A stretch of 64,000 nucleotides of DNA from positions 43,379 through 107,378 of the forward strand of contig JBJTDR010000040.1 of assembly GCA_046092445.1 (NCBI GenBank). The letters are read 5' to 3'. Source of the DNA: CAIUPE01 sp046092445. Lineage in GTDB: Bacteria; Pseudomonadota; Alphaproteobacteria; Rhizobiales; Beijerinckiaceae. The notes below the pieces were generated by a model. It saw only the letters and a program-made list of their open reading frames with translations, did not search any database and was not told the origin of the DNA. Below, in pieces: positions 7,988 to 17,515 of this stretch. Made by a program: the position numbers and the translations under genes. Position 1 is the first letter of the stretch, and every line of letters begins with the position of its first letter.

Positions 7988-9426
7988 GTCCGATCATCGC
8001 GGGCGCAATGCGCATTGGTGGCAAGGAGGTGTCAACCGATACGGTTGTCAATGTCCATTACCCATACACGAATGAGGTAATTGGTAAGGTCCCCGCGGGC
8101 CGCACCGAACACGCCCGCGAAGCGTTCCGGATTGCTGCAAATTACAAGTCGAAGCTGACACGCTTTGAGCGCCAGAAGATTCTGTTTCGCACCGCAGAGC
8201 TGATCAATTCACGAAAGGAAACGCTTGCACCGCTAATTACAAGCGAACTCGGCATTTCGATCAAAGATTCGCTCTATGAATGCGGCCGTGCCTATGATGT
8301 GTTTATGCTGGCGGGCCAACTTGCCATCCTTGATGACGGGCAGATTTTCTCCTGCGACCTCACCCCGCACGGCAAGTCGCGTAAAATCTACACGAAGCGC
8401 GAGCCGGTTCGGGCGATCTCCGCCATCACCCCGTTCAACCATCCGCTCAACATGGTGTCGCATAAGCTGGCACCCGCCATTGCCACCAATAATTGCGTCG
8501 TGTGCAAGCCGACCGAACTGACACCTCTTACCGCCATCGCGCTGGCAGATATCCTCTATGAGGCGGGCCTGCCGCCCGAAATGGTACAGATGGTCACGGG
8601 ATTGCCGGATGATATTGGCGACGAAATGGTCACCAATCTGGATATCTCGCTCATCACCTTCACCGGTGGCGTCAAAGTCGGAAAACTGATCGCCGCGAAA
8701 GCGGGCTACAAGCGCGCCGCCCTCGAGCTTGGCGGCAATGATCCGCTTATCATCTGCGATGATATTTCCGATGACGATCTCGATAAAGCGGCAGAGCTCG
8801 CCGTTCAGGGCGCGACAAAAAACTCGGGCCAGCGTTGCACCGCCGTAAAACGTATTCTGGTGATGGAGCGCGTCGCCGATGCCTTCGTTGAAAAGGTTCT
8901 CGCTAAAGCCAAAAAAATCAAATTTGGCGATCCGATGAACCCCGATACCGATCTTGGAACTGTGGTGCATGAACAGGCGGCTGCCCTTTTTGAGCGGCGT
9001 GTGTTGATGGCAGAAGAACAGGGCGCAAAAATTCTCTACCATCCGAAGCGCGAAGGCGCGTTGCTGCCGCCCATCGTCGTCGATTTCGTGCCGCATGGCT
9101 CGGAACTCGTTCTGGAAGAAACGTTCGGACCAATTATCCCGATCATCCGCGTGCCGAACGATGTCGCAAAAGTCATCGAGATTTCAAACTCGACCGCCTT
9201 CGGCCTGTCCTCCGGCGTCTGCACCAACCGGCTCGACCGGATCACCGCTTTCATCGAGGGGCTTGACGTCGGCACCGTGAATATCTGGGAAGTGCCGGGC
9301 TACCGGATCGAGATGTCTCCCTTCGGCGGCATCAAAGATTCCGGCAACGGCATCAAGGAAGGCGTTCTTGAGGCAATGAAATTCTTCACCAATGTGAAGA
9401 CCTATTCGCTGCCATGGCCGGTGTGA
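7984..9426 (+). CDS. phnY: Phosphonoacetaldehyde dehydrogenase
   Basis: 480 residues of the aldehyde dehydrogenase superfamily that oxidise phosphonoacetaldehyde to phosphonoacetate with NAD. The ATG at 7984 overlaps the phnA stop as ATGA, so translation is coupled; the frame extends 7 codons upstream inside phnA but that start is unlikely. Motifs include ITPFNHPLN, the general-base Glu in LELGGNDPL and the catalytic Cys in NSGQRCTAVKR. The C-terminal SPFGGIKDSGNG is typical. Confidence 0.95.
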   Translation: MSPIIAGAMRIGGKEVSTDTVVNVHYPYTNEVIGKVPAGRTEHAREAFRIAANYKSKLTRFERQKILFRTAELINSRKETLAPLITSELGISIKDSLYECGRAYDVFMLAGQLAILDDGQIFSCDLTPHGKSRKIYTKREPVRAISAITPFNHPLNMVSHKLAPAIATNNCVVCKPTELTPLTAIALADILYEAGLPPEMVQMVTGLPDDIGDEMVTNLDISLITFTGGVKVGKLIAAKAGYKRAALELGGNDPLIICDDISDDDLDKAAELAVQGATKNSGQRCTAVKRILVMERVADAFVEKVLAKAKKIKFGDPMNPDTDLGTVVHEQAAALFERRVLMAEEQGAKILYHPKREGALLPPIVVDFVPHGSELVLEETFGPIIPIIRVPNDVAKVIEISNSTAFGLSSGVCTNRLDRITAFIEGLDVGTVNIWEVPGYRIEMSPFGGIKDSGNGIKEGVLEAMKFFTNVKTYSLPWPV

Positions 9427-9432
9427 GACGGG

Positions 9433-9453
9433 GTTGAGCAGCGCTCAACTTTA
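9433..9453 (+). terminator. Hairpin between convergent phnY and exporter gene
   Basis: GTTGAGC at 9433-9439, loop AGC, GCTCAAC at 9443-9449, followed on the + strand by TTT. It sits in the 24 bases between two convergent stop codons and probably ends the phnWAY transcript. The T-run is short, so efficiency is uncertain. Confidence 0.5.
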
Positions 9454-10512
9454 CTTCAGTAAAAGAAGTGATCCGAACACCGTTACAAAAATCACCAATG
9501 TCGTTCCCACAATGATCGTAATATGGCGCCATCCGACGCTCAATATGGCTGAAACGGATGTGCCGAGCCCGAGTGCCGCAATGGCAATAAGCAAGCCCCA
9601 GCGTGCGAAATCGCTGACGATGCTGCGCAGCTCCGCCGGAACAATTCCGGTGCTGTTGATCAGTGCCAACACAAGGAACATGATCGCAAATACCGGCACG
9701 GGAACCTTGCCGCGTTTTGCCTCGCCGGTGCCGCGTGCAAACCAGAAGCCGATCGCGAGCACGACGGGGAGCAGAAGAAATACGCGAAAAAGCTTCACGA
9801 TGACGGCTGACGCACCTGCCGTCTCCGAGACGGAATAGCCGGACTGGACCACTTGCGCGACGTCATGGATTGTCGCACCCAGCAGAATTCCTGTCGTAAG
9901 GTCATCAAATCCCGCCAGCGACGCCAGCATCGGATAGACAATCATCGCAACGGTTGAGAGCGCATTGACGGCGAGTACAACCAACACCGTGTCAGAATCC
10001 CGCTTCGGATAATTCGGAACGACGGTCGAGATGGCAAGCGCCGCTGAGGCCCCGCAGACGGCTGTCGCCCCGCCTGCAATGGCACCATAAGCCGCGTCAC
10101 GTCCGAAAAGCCGTGCAAAGGAAAAGCCTGAAACAATCGTTGCGGCCATCGACAGGATCACGATCAAGGCTGTCATCGGGCCGAGCGCGATAATGTCCGC
10201 GAGAACAATTTTCAGGCCGAGACAAGCAATCGCGATCCGAAGCAATTTCTTGACCGAAAATGTCACCCCCGGCTGGATGATGGGGGATCGTGTCAACGGA
10301 TGAAACGCCATCCCCAAAAACAGCACGATAACAACTGCCGGAATGATGATCGGACGGCCGGTCAAGGTCGTGATCAACCGCCCGACGAGCGGCTCGAGCA
10401 ACACAGACATTGCTGCAAGCGTCAGGGATATTCCGACGCCCGGCGTCATACGGATCACGAATTCAAAGGCTCGCGTCATGAACGGCGAGGTTTTGTTCAC
10501 TGAGTCGTTCAC
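9451..10512 (-). CDS. YeiH-family putative sulfate/sulfite exporter
   Basis: 353 residues with about ten membrane helices. Motifs such as FLGMAFHP, GLKIVLADI, GGATAVCGASAALA and GATIHDVAQVVQSG are diagnostic of the YeiH/UPF0324 family, often annotated as sulfate exporters. Such proteins are found beside taurine and other sulfonate genes, where they are thought to expel sulfite or sulfate. A GTG start at 10512 is used here; an ATG 11 codons later is an alternative. It follows the aminotransferase by 37 bases and is likely cotranscribed with it. Confidence 0.85.
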   Translation of the reverse strand: MNDSVNKTSPFMTRAFEFVIRMTPGVGISLTLAAMSVLLEPLVGRLITTLTGRPIIIPAVVIVLFLGMAFHPLTRSPIIQPGVTFSVKKLLRIAIACLGLKIVLADIIALGPMTALIVILSMAATIVSGFSFARLFGRDAAYGAIAGGATAVCGASAALAISTVVPNYPKRDSDTVLVVLAVNALSTVAMIVYPMLASLAGFDDLTTGILLGATIHDVAQVVQSGYSVSETAGASAVIVKLFRVFLLLPVVLAIGFWFARGTGEAKRGKVPVPVFAIMFLVLALINSTGIVPAELRSIVSDFARWGLLIAIAALGLGTSVSAILSVGWRHITIIVGTTLVIFVTVFGSLLLLK

Positions 10513-10549
10513 CGTTCGGTTCCCGTCACGAGGGCTATGTATTGTTCGA

Positions 10550-11878
10550 TCAAAGTGCGCGCAGCGTCGTGCGCATCACGTCGATCATCTGGTCGATATG
10601 GCCTGTTTCCATGACGAAAGGCGGAGCCACAACGGCTGCATCACCCGTTGTCTTGATGTGCAACCCACTTTCAAACATCCGCTTCTGCCACTGATAGCCG
10701 CGCTGGCCCGGGCCACCCATCGGCGCGACATCGACGCCACCCATCATGCCGTAGCCGCGAATATCGGTAACAATCGGCACGTCTTTCAACGAAAACAAAC
10801 CCTCGAGAAAATAGGCGGACATTTGCGCGGCGCGTTCGAACAAGCGCTCGTCCTCATAGATTTTGAGTGTCGCAAGCGACGCGGCGCAAGCTGCCGGATG
10901 AGCAGACCATGTGTAGCCGTGGAAGAATTCGGTGACATTATCGGGTGCCGACGCCATGATCGTGTCGTGGATATCGCGGCTTGCGGCGACTGCTGCCATA
11001 GGCTGAGCGCCATTGGTAATGGCCTTGGCCACGGTGATGATGTCCGGTTTGACGTTGAAGCTGTGGGTAGCGAACGAACGTCCCGTCCGTCCAAAACCTG
11101 TAATGACTTCGTCAAACACAAGAAGAATACCGTGCTGTGTGCAGAGTTCCCGCAGACGCTTCAGGTAGCCTTTCGGCGGCACGAGCGTGCCGGTCGATCC
11201 TGCAATCGGCTCGACAAAAACTGCTGCAATGTTTTCACCACCATAATTGGCGATAATTCGCGCCAGATCTTCGGCGAGGTCGAGGCCGTGATCACCTTCA
11301 CCAATGGCGAACTTGTTCTCCGGAATGTGGGTGTGGCGCATATGTACCGCGCTTGGCAGCGAATTGCCGAAAGCGCGCCTGTTATTGACCATGCCCGATA
11401 GCGCGACACCGCCAAAATTCACGCCATGATAGGCGCGTTCGCGTGACACGAACATCTGCCGGTTGCCCTGGCCACGAACGCGATGATAGTTCAACGCCAT
11501 CTTCATCGCCGTCTCGACAGCTTCGGAACCGGAATTCACGAAGAATATCCGGTCAAGTCCATCCGGCATCATGGCCGCAATCTTGTCCGCAAGTTCGAAT
11601 GCCTTTTCGTGACTTCTCAGAAAGCTCGGGGTGAAATCGAGTTCGGAAAGCTGCTTGTAAACCGCTTCCGCTATCTCGCGCCGACCATGCCCCGCAGGAG
11701 TCGTAAACAAACCCGATGAACCGTCCAGAATTTTTTTGCCATCGCGGTCAAAATAATAGACGCCCTCGGCCCGAACAAACATTTTCGGGTCCTGCTTGAA
11801 GTCACGATTGGCAGTAAACGGCATCCAGTGTGTGGCCATCGACGGGTTGCCGGAAGCGTGTGTGTCATGCGTTGTCAT
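10550..11878 (-). CDS. Class III omega-amino acid:pyruvate aminotransferase
   Basis: 442 residues. The sequence follows the Pseudomonas beta-alanine:pyruvate aminotransferase closely in pattern: HWMPFTANRDF near the start, NSGSEAVETAMKMA for phosphate binding, LLVFDEVITGFGRTG with the cofactor Asp, and PLP lysine K285 in VAKAITNGAQPM. Candidate donors are beta-alanine, GABA, taurine or related omega-amines. Divergent transcription from a MocR regulator and cotranscription with a sulfate/sulfite exporter favour a sulfonate such as taurine or homotaurine, but the sequence alone does not decide. Confidence 0.9.
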   Translation of the reverse strand: MTTHDTHASGNPSMATHWMPFTANRDFKQDPKMFVRAEGVYYFDRDGKKILDGSSGLFTTPAGHGRREIAEAVYKQLSELDFTPSFLRSHEKAFELADKIAAMMPDGLDRIFFVNSGSEAVETAMKMALNYHRVRGQGNRQMFVSRERAYHGVNFGGVALSGMVNNRRAFGNSLPSAVHMRHTHIPENKFAIGEGDHGLDLAEDLARIIANYGGENIAAVFVEPIAGSTGTLVPPKGYLKRLRELCTQHGILLVFDEVITGFGRTGRSFATHSFNVKPDIITVAKAITNGAQPMAAVAASRDIHDTIMASAPDNVTEFFHGYTWSAHPAACAASLATLKIYEDERLFERAAQMSAYFLEGLFSLKDVPIVTDIRGYGMMGGVDVAPMGGPGQRGYQWQKRMFESGLHIKTTGDAAVVAPPFVMETGHIDQMIDVMRTTLRAL

Positions 11879-11915
11879 GATCTGTCCTTTTCAAAGGGAT
11901 AAATTTCGTACAATC

Positions 11916-11923
11916 TGGTACCA
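11916..11923. promoter_or_regulatory. TGGTACCA palindrome, possible MocR operator
   Basis: The 60-base divergent gap between the aminotransferase and the MocR gene contains the perfect palindrome TGGTACCA, with a second GTAC 6 bases before it (11907-11910). MocR regulators such as GabR bind short repeats in exactly this kind of shared promoter region. This is a positional guess. Confidence 0.3.
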
Positions 11924-11938
11924 TCAAAAGCTGAACGC

Positions 11939-13522
11939 GTGAATTGGGTAGAGCCAGAGGGGCTGTTTCGCTTGGAACACGGTGCCGGAATATCCGCCAG
12001 ACTCCCGACCACCATTGATTTTGGCGGCGATGAACCTGTCATCTGGGACTCGCTATTCCGCAGTTTTTCGCATGGTGGTCGCTCGCTTCAGGTCCAGATC
12101 AGGCAGATGATCGTCTCCGCCATAGAGCAGGGTCGTCTGCCTGCGGGTGCCCGAATGCCGTCGAGCCGGGAATTGGCTGCAATCCTCGCGGTGGCGCGGA
12201 ACACGGTCGTGCTGGCCTACCAGCAATTGGTCGACGAGGGATTTCTTGAGAGCCGCGAACGGAGCGGATATTTTGTCGGTTCAGCATTTCAACCACAGGC
12301 GCGAATGCCCGGTCATCCGTCACGCGATGGCATTCACACCGGATCACCCGCGTGGAACGGGCGGTTCGCGATGACGCCGTCGACCCGTCGAAATATCGTG
12401 AAGCCGAAAGAATGGTTGCGATACCAGTATCCGTTTCTTTATGGTCAATTCGATCCGAGCCTCTTTCCCACGAATGATTGGCGGGAATGCGCGCGCGGTG
12501 CATTGAGCGTGCTTGAAATTCATAATTGGGCGCGCGATCTCGTCGATGGCGATGATCCGGAACTGATCGACCAATTGCGCCTTCACGTTTTGCCCCGGCG
12601 CGGCATCTGGGCCAGTCCTGATGAAATCATTGTCACGATCGGCGCGCAGCAGGCGCTTTATCTGCTCGCCCAATTGCTTCTGGGCAAGAATACAACGATC
12701 GGCGTGGAGGATCCCGGATACCCCGATGCGCGCAATATTTTCAGCACGATATCCGATCGTGTCATCGGCCTTCCCGTCGACGAGGACGGGTTGCAAATGT
12801 CGTCCGCTCTGAACGGGTGCGACTATGTTTACCTTACCCCCGGCCATCAATGCCCGACCACAGTGACAATGCCTCTGGAACGGCGCACCGAATTGCTGTC
12901 GCTTGCGCGCGAAAAAGATTTCGTGATCATCGAGGATGATTACGAAACGGAGTTTTTGCCGGATGCGCGCGAAACACCCTCGTTGAAAAGTCTCGATGTT
13001 GACGGGCGTGTGCTCTATGTCGGCAGTCTGTCAAAGGTGCTAGCACCGGGCCTCAGGCTCGGATACATCATCGCACCCGCGCCGGTGATCCACGAATTGC
13101 GAGCTCTACGCCGCCTTATGCTGCGGCATCCTCCTTCGAACAACCAGCGCGCTGCCGCGCTGTTTCTCGGTCTCGGTCATTACAAGGCGCATATCAGGCG
13201 CTTGGGGCAGGCTCTCGGCACCCGCGCCGGGCTTCTCGATCAGGCCATGCAAAAGCATCTTCCGGGGTTCACATGGCTCTTGGGGCACGGCGTATCGAGT
13301 TGCTGGCTGCGTGGCCCCGAGGGGCTTGACGGCAACGCACTTGCGGCGGCGGCCGAACAACGCGGCGTTCTCGTCGAACCGGGCGATATCTTTTTCATGA
13401 ACGACAATCCGCCCCGCAACTATCTGCGTCTGGGTTTCTCGTCGATCCCCGCGGAGCGAATTGAGGAGGGAATGAGTGTGCTCGGTGCATTGGCGCTGGA
13501 GGGCTCACTGACGAAATCCTAA
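11939..13522 (+). CDS. MocR/GabR-type PLP-dependent transcription regulator
   Basis: 527 residues. A GntR winged helix lies at about residues 48-115 (ARMPSSRELAAILAVARNTV, then GFLESRERSGYFV), joined by a linker to a class I aminotransferase-like domain whose PLP lysine is K366 in VGSLSKVLAPGLRLGY. This is the architecture of GabR, PdxR and TauR. It is transcribed away from the aminotransferase/exporter pair and is probably their activator, sensing an omega-amine through PLP. The start is GTG. Its 3' end overlaps the convergent ureohydrolase gene by 4 bases. Confidence 0.92.
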   Translation: MNWVEPEGLFRLEHGAGISARLPTTIDFGGDEPVIWDSLFRSFSHGGRSLQVQIRQMIVSAIEQGRLPAGARMPSSRELAAILAVARNTVVLAYQQLVDEGFLESRERSGYFVGSAFQPQARMPGHPSRDGIHTGSPAWNGRFAMTPSTRRNIVKPKEWLRYQYPFLYGQFDPSLFPTNDWRECARGALSVLEIHNWARDLVDGDDPELIDQLRLHVLPRRGIWASPDEIIVTIGAQQALYLLAQLLLGKNTTIGVEDPGYPDARNIFSTISDRVIGLPVDEDGLQMSSALNGCDYVYLTPGHQCPTTVTMPLERRTELLSLAREKDFVIIEDDYETEFLPDARETPSLKSLDVDGRVLYVGSLSKVLAPGLRLGYIIAPAPVIHELRALRRLMLRHPPSNNQRAAALFLGLGHYKAHIRRLGQALGTRAGLLDQAMQKHLPGFTWLLGHGVSSCWLRGPEGLDGNALAAAAEQRGVLVEPGDIFFMNDNPPRNYLRLGFSSIPAERIEEGMSVLGALALEGSLTKS

Positions 13523-14490
13523 CTACCTTTCCGCCTGTTGACCGCCAAGGCGAGAATGCAAAGAATCTCGAACAGCACATTGGCTGCGTTTTGCGCCGTA
13601 ATCGTCCCGACATCGAATGGTGGCGACACTTCAACCAGATCGGCTCCGATGAAATTGATACCCGCCAGAGCACGGATCATCCGTTGTGCCTCGATCATCA
13701 TGATCCCGCCCGATTCGGGCGTTCCGGTGCCGGGGGCAAAAACGGGATCGAGCGAGTCGACATCGAAGGACAGATAGGTCTTCCCGGTTCCGACAATGTT
13801 TCGAGCCTCTTCGGCTGCCCATTTCCAACCCTTGTCGAACAGTTCCTCCATGTAAACGACACGCATGCCGCTATCATGGCTGAATTTCCACATATCCGAA
13901 TGATTGATCGAGCCCCGAATCCCGATTTGGATCACGCGCTTCGGGTCCAGCAATCCTTCCTCGACTGCGCGGCTGAACGGCGCGCCATGGTGGAATCGCG
14001 AGCCGAGATAATCATCGCCCGTGTCGCAATGGGCGTCGATATGAACCATGCCTATGGGGCCGTCTTTCGCAATGGCGCGCAGAATCGGGAGCGAGATGGA
14101 GTGATCGCCACCGACGGCGAGCGTGGTTGTGCCCGCTTTCGCGACATTGGCGAAAAAATCCTGAATTTCCCGATGCGCACCCATCAGCTCATAAGGTGCC
14201 TCAAGCCAGGCATCACCGAGATCTGCAACGGACACCAGATCGAACGGGCAGATGCCGGTTGCCTGATTCACGCGACGGACAAGTGTGGTCTGTTCGCGCA
14301 CGGCGCGTGGCCCATGCCGCGCACCGGTGCGGTTTGTGACGCCGCCATCGAAAGGTACGCCGATCACACCGATATCGACACCTTCCGCATCTTCCTGAAC
14401 GGACGTTCTGAAAAAACTCGTCACACCCGAATAGCGCGGACGCAATTGCGGGTTTGTCATTTCCGGATAATTTTTGATGTTCTTGATCAT
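13519..14490 (-). CDS. Agmatinase-family ureohydrolase
   Basis: 323 residues. All manganese ligands of the arginase/agmatinase fold are present: H130 (GGDHSISLPI), H150, D152, H154 and D156 (VHIDAHCDTGDD), D243 and D245 (SFDVDSLDP). The enzyme would release urea from a guanidino compound. Agmatine, 4-guanidinobutyrate, 3-guanidinopropionate or taurocyamine are all possible, since substrate choice depends on loops I cannot interpret safely. It is the last gene of an apparent operon that begins with a Pot-type transporter and includes acetate kinase. An AGGAG site supports the start. Confidence 0.88.
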   Translation of the reverse strand: MIKNIKNYPEMTNPQLRPRYSGVTSFFRTSVQEDAEGVDIGVIGVPFDGGVTNRTGARHGPRAVREQTTLVRRVNQATGICPFDLVSVADLGDAWLEAPYELMGAHREIQDFFANVAKAGTTTLAVGGDHSISLPILRAIAKDGPIGMVHIDAHCDTGDDYLGSRFHHGAPFSRAVEEGLLDPKRVIQIGIRGSINHSDMWKFSHDSGMRVVYMEELFDKGWKWAAEEARNIVGTGKTYLSFDVDSLDPVFAPGTGTPESGGIMMIEAQRMIRALAGINFIGADLVEVSPPFDVGTITAQNAANVLFEILCILALAVNRRKGS

Positions 14491-14503
14491 CGGGCCCGTT
14501 CTC

Positions 14504-15697
14504 CTAAACCGTCGACTCAGTCATGACCCGCGTGCTGTGACGCGCAATCATGATTTCTTCATTCGTCGCAAGACGGTAAGCCCTCGCGCCGCCGTCGGTT
14601 GTAATCCGCTCTGCACTCTTCTCATTAGCAGCGGCGTCTAAGGAAAACCCCGCCCATTTCAAGCCGTTGAGGATGTCAGCACGCAAGTCCGCATCGTTTT
14701 CGCCGATCCCCGCCGTAAACACCAGACCATCAATTTCCCCCAGCGCTGCGATGAGCGAGCCGATGTCGCGCAGAATGCGATAGGTGAAAAGTTCGATTGC
14801 TTCGCGGGCTTCCGGCATGTCAGGCGCTGCTGCACGCAGCACCCGCATATCGCTTGAAAGGCCTGAAACCCCGAGGAGCCCCGATTTCTGGTAGAGCATC
14901 GTTTCAACTTCGGCCGACGAAAGTTTCATTTCCCGCATCAAATGGAAGATGACCGCCGGATCGATTGACCCCGAGCGCGTTCCCATCATCAGACCATCCA
15001 AAGCCGAGAACCCCATCGTCGTCGCTACGCTCTTTCCGCCATTAAGCGCGCACAGGCTAGCGCCATTACCCAGATGCGCAACGATTACTTTTCCGCGATA
15101 AAGAGCTGGATCCTTGTCCCGCAGTGCAGACGCGATGAACTCATAAGACAGGCCGTGAAACCCGTAACGGCGTACGCCTTGCGCCGTGATTGAACGCGGT
15201 AACGCGAAATTCCGTGCAACTACAGGCATGGTCGCGTGAAACGCCGTATCAAAACACGCAATTTGCGGCAGCGTCGGAACCAATTCGAAAAGGCTGTCAA
15301 TAGCCGAAAGGTTATGCGGTTGGTGCAACGGCGCGAGCGGTGTTAGAGCGCGCAAATCGTTGAGATTTTCAGCTTTCAATATCACCGGCTCGGTGAAGGC
15401 CTCGCCGCCATGCACAACGCGATGCCCCGCGGCCATCAGAGTACTCAGGCCATGATGTTGATCGATCCACGCAAGAATATGACCGATTGCTGCCTTGTGC
15501 GTCACAAGGGTTCCCTCCAGCCAAGGTTCCCCCGTTTCCATCGTACCGTTTGACTGGCGCACGCTCCAACGCGGTGACAGGCCCAGACCATCCACATGAC
15601 CGCGGGCAAGCTCTCGCTCCCCGCCGGTCGGATCAACATCGACGAGCGCAAACTTTACGCTTGAAGAACCGGCGTTGAGGACGAGAATGAGGCCCAT
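14504..15697 (-). CDS. ackA: Acetate kinase
   Basis: 397 residues, normal for AckA. The N-terminal LILVLNAGSSSVKFAL, the GHRVVHGGE motif, FDTAFH and GNGASLCA are the family signatures. It interconverts acetate plus ATP and acetyl phosphate. No phosphotransacetylase is next to it, which is unusual. It lies 13 bases upstream of the ureohydrolase and 76 bases downstream of the transporter. Acetyl phosphate from a sulfoacetaldehyde pathway, or acetate from phosphonoacetate cleavage, are two possible local sources of substrate. Confidence 0.95.
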   Translation of the reverse strand: MGLILVLNAGSSSVKFALVDVDPTGGERELARGHVDGLGLSPRWSVRQSNGTMETGEPWLEGTLVTHKAAIGHILAWIDQHHGLSTLMAAGHRVVHGGEAFTEPVILKAENLNDLRALTPLAPLHQPHNLSAIDSLFELVPTLPQIACFDTAFHATMPVVARNFALPRSITAQGVRRYGFHGLSYEFIASALRDKDPALYRGKVIVAHLGNGASLCALNGGKSVATTMGFSALDGLMMGTRSGSIDPAVIFHLMREMKLSSAEVETMLYQKSGLLGVSGLSSDMRVLRAAAPDMPEAREAIELFTYRILRDIGSLIAALGEIDGLVFTAGIGENDADLRADILNGLKWAGFSLDAAANEKSAERITTDGGARAYRLATNEEIMIARHSTRVMTESTV

Positions 15698-15773
15698 CAG
15701 GTTCCGTCGATCTTTTGTTCCGGATGAAATTCACACATGTCAGTGCCGTCAATCAACACGCTGAAGCCGACAG

Positions 15774-16607
15774 CTACGATGCTTCTGCAGCGGCAGCCAC
15801 TGCTGCCAATTCAGCCTTGCGCCGTTCTGCACGTCGCCGGAGGAACTCGTAAATGATCGCACAAACTACCGTAAAAATGATCAGGACGAGTGCAAGCGCA
15901 TTGATCGTCGGCGTGATTCCTGTCCGGATTTTCGATCCCACGTAGACTGTCAGCGTATCAGAATTGCCACGCGTAAAAAGGGTGACGTTGAAATTCTCGA
16001 CCGACTGAAAAAACGCGATGATCGCGCCGGCACCGATCGCCGGATAGAGATGCGGCACGAGAATACGCCGCACAACCTGCCCGTGGGACGCACCGAGATC
16101 AAGTGCTGCTTCCTCGAGACCGGGATCAAAGGTTTGCAGACGAGCAAGCACGAGCAGCATCACGTAGGCCGCAATAAACGAGACCTGCCCCATCACCGAA
16201 AGATAAAGCCCGGCCGGTACGTGAAACGTATTCCAGAACAGCAGTGTCGAAATACCGATAACAGCCCCGGGTGTCAGGATCGGCGCAACCATGAATCCGT
16301 AAAGAAATGAGCGTGCTCTCGGCCTTACACTGTTCAGGAGGATCGCCGCCGCCGTACCGATCGGAACCGAGATGAATACCACAGCCAATGCAACCCATAC
16401 CGTGTTTCGTATGGCACCCCACATGCGCTGGTCGGTCCAGAGGTCAACGAACCATCGGTCCGTGAAACCCACCCATGGATAAACCGATGGGAAACGCGAA
16501 TTATTGAGGCCTGCACCCCCCATAATAATCAATGGCAGCAGCATATAGCCGATAAAAAGCACCAGGTAGACGCGGATGACGATTTTGCTGAACGTGGTTG
16601 GCGTCAT
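15774..16607 (-). CDS. Pot-type ABC transporter permease (PotC-like)
   Basis: About 277 residues with six membrane helices and the EAA loop EEAALDLGASHGQVVRRILVP that contacts the ATPase. The start chosen (16607) leaves GAAGGA at a workable distance; an ATG two codons upstream and a longer frame to 16646 also exist. It follows the PotB-like permease closely. Together with the other three genes it forms a complete importer of the spermidine/putrescine family, whose members also take up other organic amines and aminoalkylphosphonates. Confidence 0.88.
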   Translation of the reverse strand: MTPTTFSKIVIRVYLVLFIGYMLLPLIIMGGAGLNNSRFPSVYPWVGFTDRWFVDLWTDQRMWGAIRNTVWVALAVVFISVPIGTAAAILLNSVRPRARSFLYGFMVAPILTPGAVIGISTLLFWNTFHVPAGLYLSVMGQVSFIAAYVMLLVLARLQTFDPGLEEAALDLGASHGQVVRRILVPHLYPAIGAGAIIAFFQSVENFNVTLFTRGNSDTLTVYVGSKIRTGITPTINALALVLIIFTVVCAIIYEFLRRRAERRKAELAAVAAAAEAS

Positions 16608-16617
16608 CGTCATTCCT

Positions 16618-17502
16618 TCATTTTGCGATGTCGACGAGACGCACATTCAAAACGCGCATGATGATACTGACAAACATGATGCACAAGACGAGCAGCAGGA
16701 AAGCATAGGCTGAACCGGTGTTCCAATCCAAGCCCTCGAACATCCATTGCTGGATAATCTCTGTGAACCATCGTGAATTGGTTGATGCCAGCGTGGTCGG
16801 CACGATTACGGAACCCGCACATAGCATGAAGACCATCACGCACCCGGAAGCAATCCCTGGCTTCGAATGCGGAATGATCACGCGCCAATGGGTCCGCCAC
16901 AGGGAGGCGCCGAGATCTTCCGAGGCTTCGATCTGGTTCGTGTCGAGCGCCGAGATGGCATTATAAATGGGAAACAGCATGAAAAGGATATATGCATAAA
17001 CAAGCCCCACGATGACCGGCTGAAAGCCTGTTATCCATCTGATCGGCTTGTCGATGATTCCGATGCCCAGTAAGACTGCGTTCAGTGGGCCCTGCATCGA
17101 GAGAATGATAAACCACGCAAACGACCTCAGGATTTCGCTCACCCAGAGCGGTACCAGCAACACCAGAAAGAAGGTCGCGGTGTCTGTTGGCTTGAGAACT
17201 TTAGCAAGAATATAGGCGAGGGGATAGGTAACCGCCAGACATATTGCCGTGACAAAGCTGCTGTAGAGGATCGTCGAGAAGAAAACATTGATATGGATCG
17301 GGCTCTCGAAAAACGTTGCATAGTTTTTCAGCGTATAGACATCATTGGGGCCGCCAAGCTGGTCGACAGGTAGATAGGGACGGAAGGAAAATCTGAACAG
17401 GACAAGATTGGGGATCACCACGAGCGCCAACAGCCAGAACGCCGTCATTGCAACCATGATAATCGAGAGGCTGATCCCGTAACGTCGGAGAAGTTCCTGC
17501 AT
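16618..17502 (-). CDS. Pot-type ABC transporter permease (PotB-like)
   Basis: 294 residues. It has an N-terminal helix, a periplasmic stretch and five more helices, with the EAA-type loop EASEDLGASLWRTHWRVIIP near residue 200. It is 13 bases downstream of the ATPase gene and about 10 bases upstream of the second permease, consistent with a four-gene transporter operon. Confidence 0.9.
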   Translation of the reverse strand: MQELLRRYGISLSIIMVAMTAFWLLALVVIPNLVLFRFSFRPYLPVDQLGGPNDVYTLKNYATFFESPIHINVFFSTILYSSFVTAICLAVTYPLAYILAKVLKPTDTATFFLVLLVPLWVSEILRSFAWFIILSMQGPLNAVLLGIGIIDKPIRWITGFQPVIVGLVYAYILFMLFPIYNAISALDTNQIEASEDLGASLWRTHWRVIIPHSKPGIASGCVMVFMLCAGSVIVPTTLASTNSRWFTEIIQQWMFEGLDWNTGSAYAFLLLVLCIMFVSIIMRVLNVRLVDIAK

Positions 17503-17515
17503 GCCCGTTCGTCCT

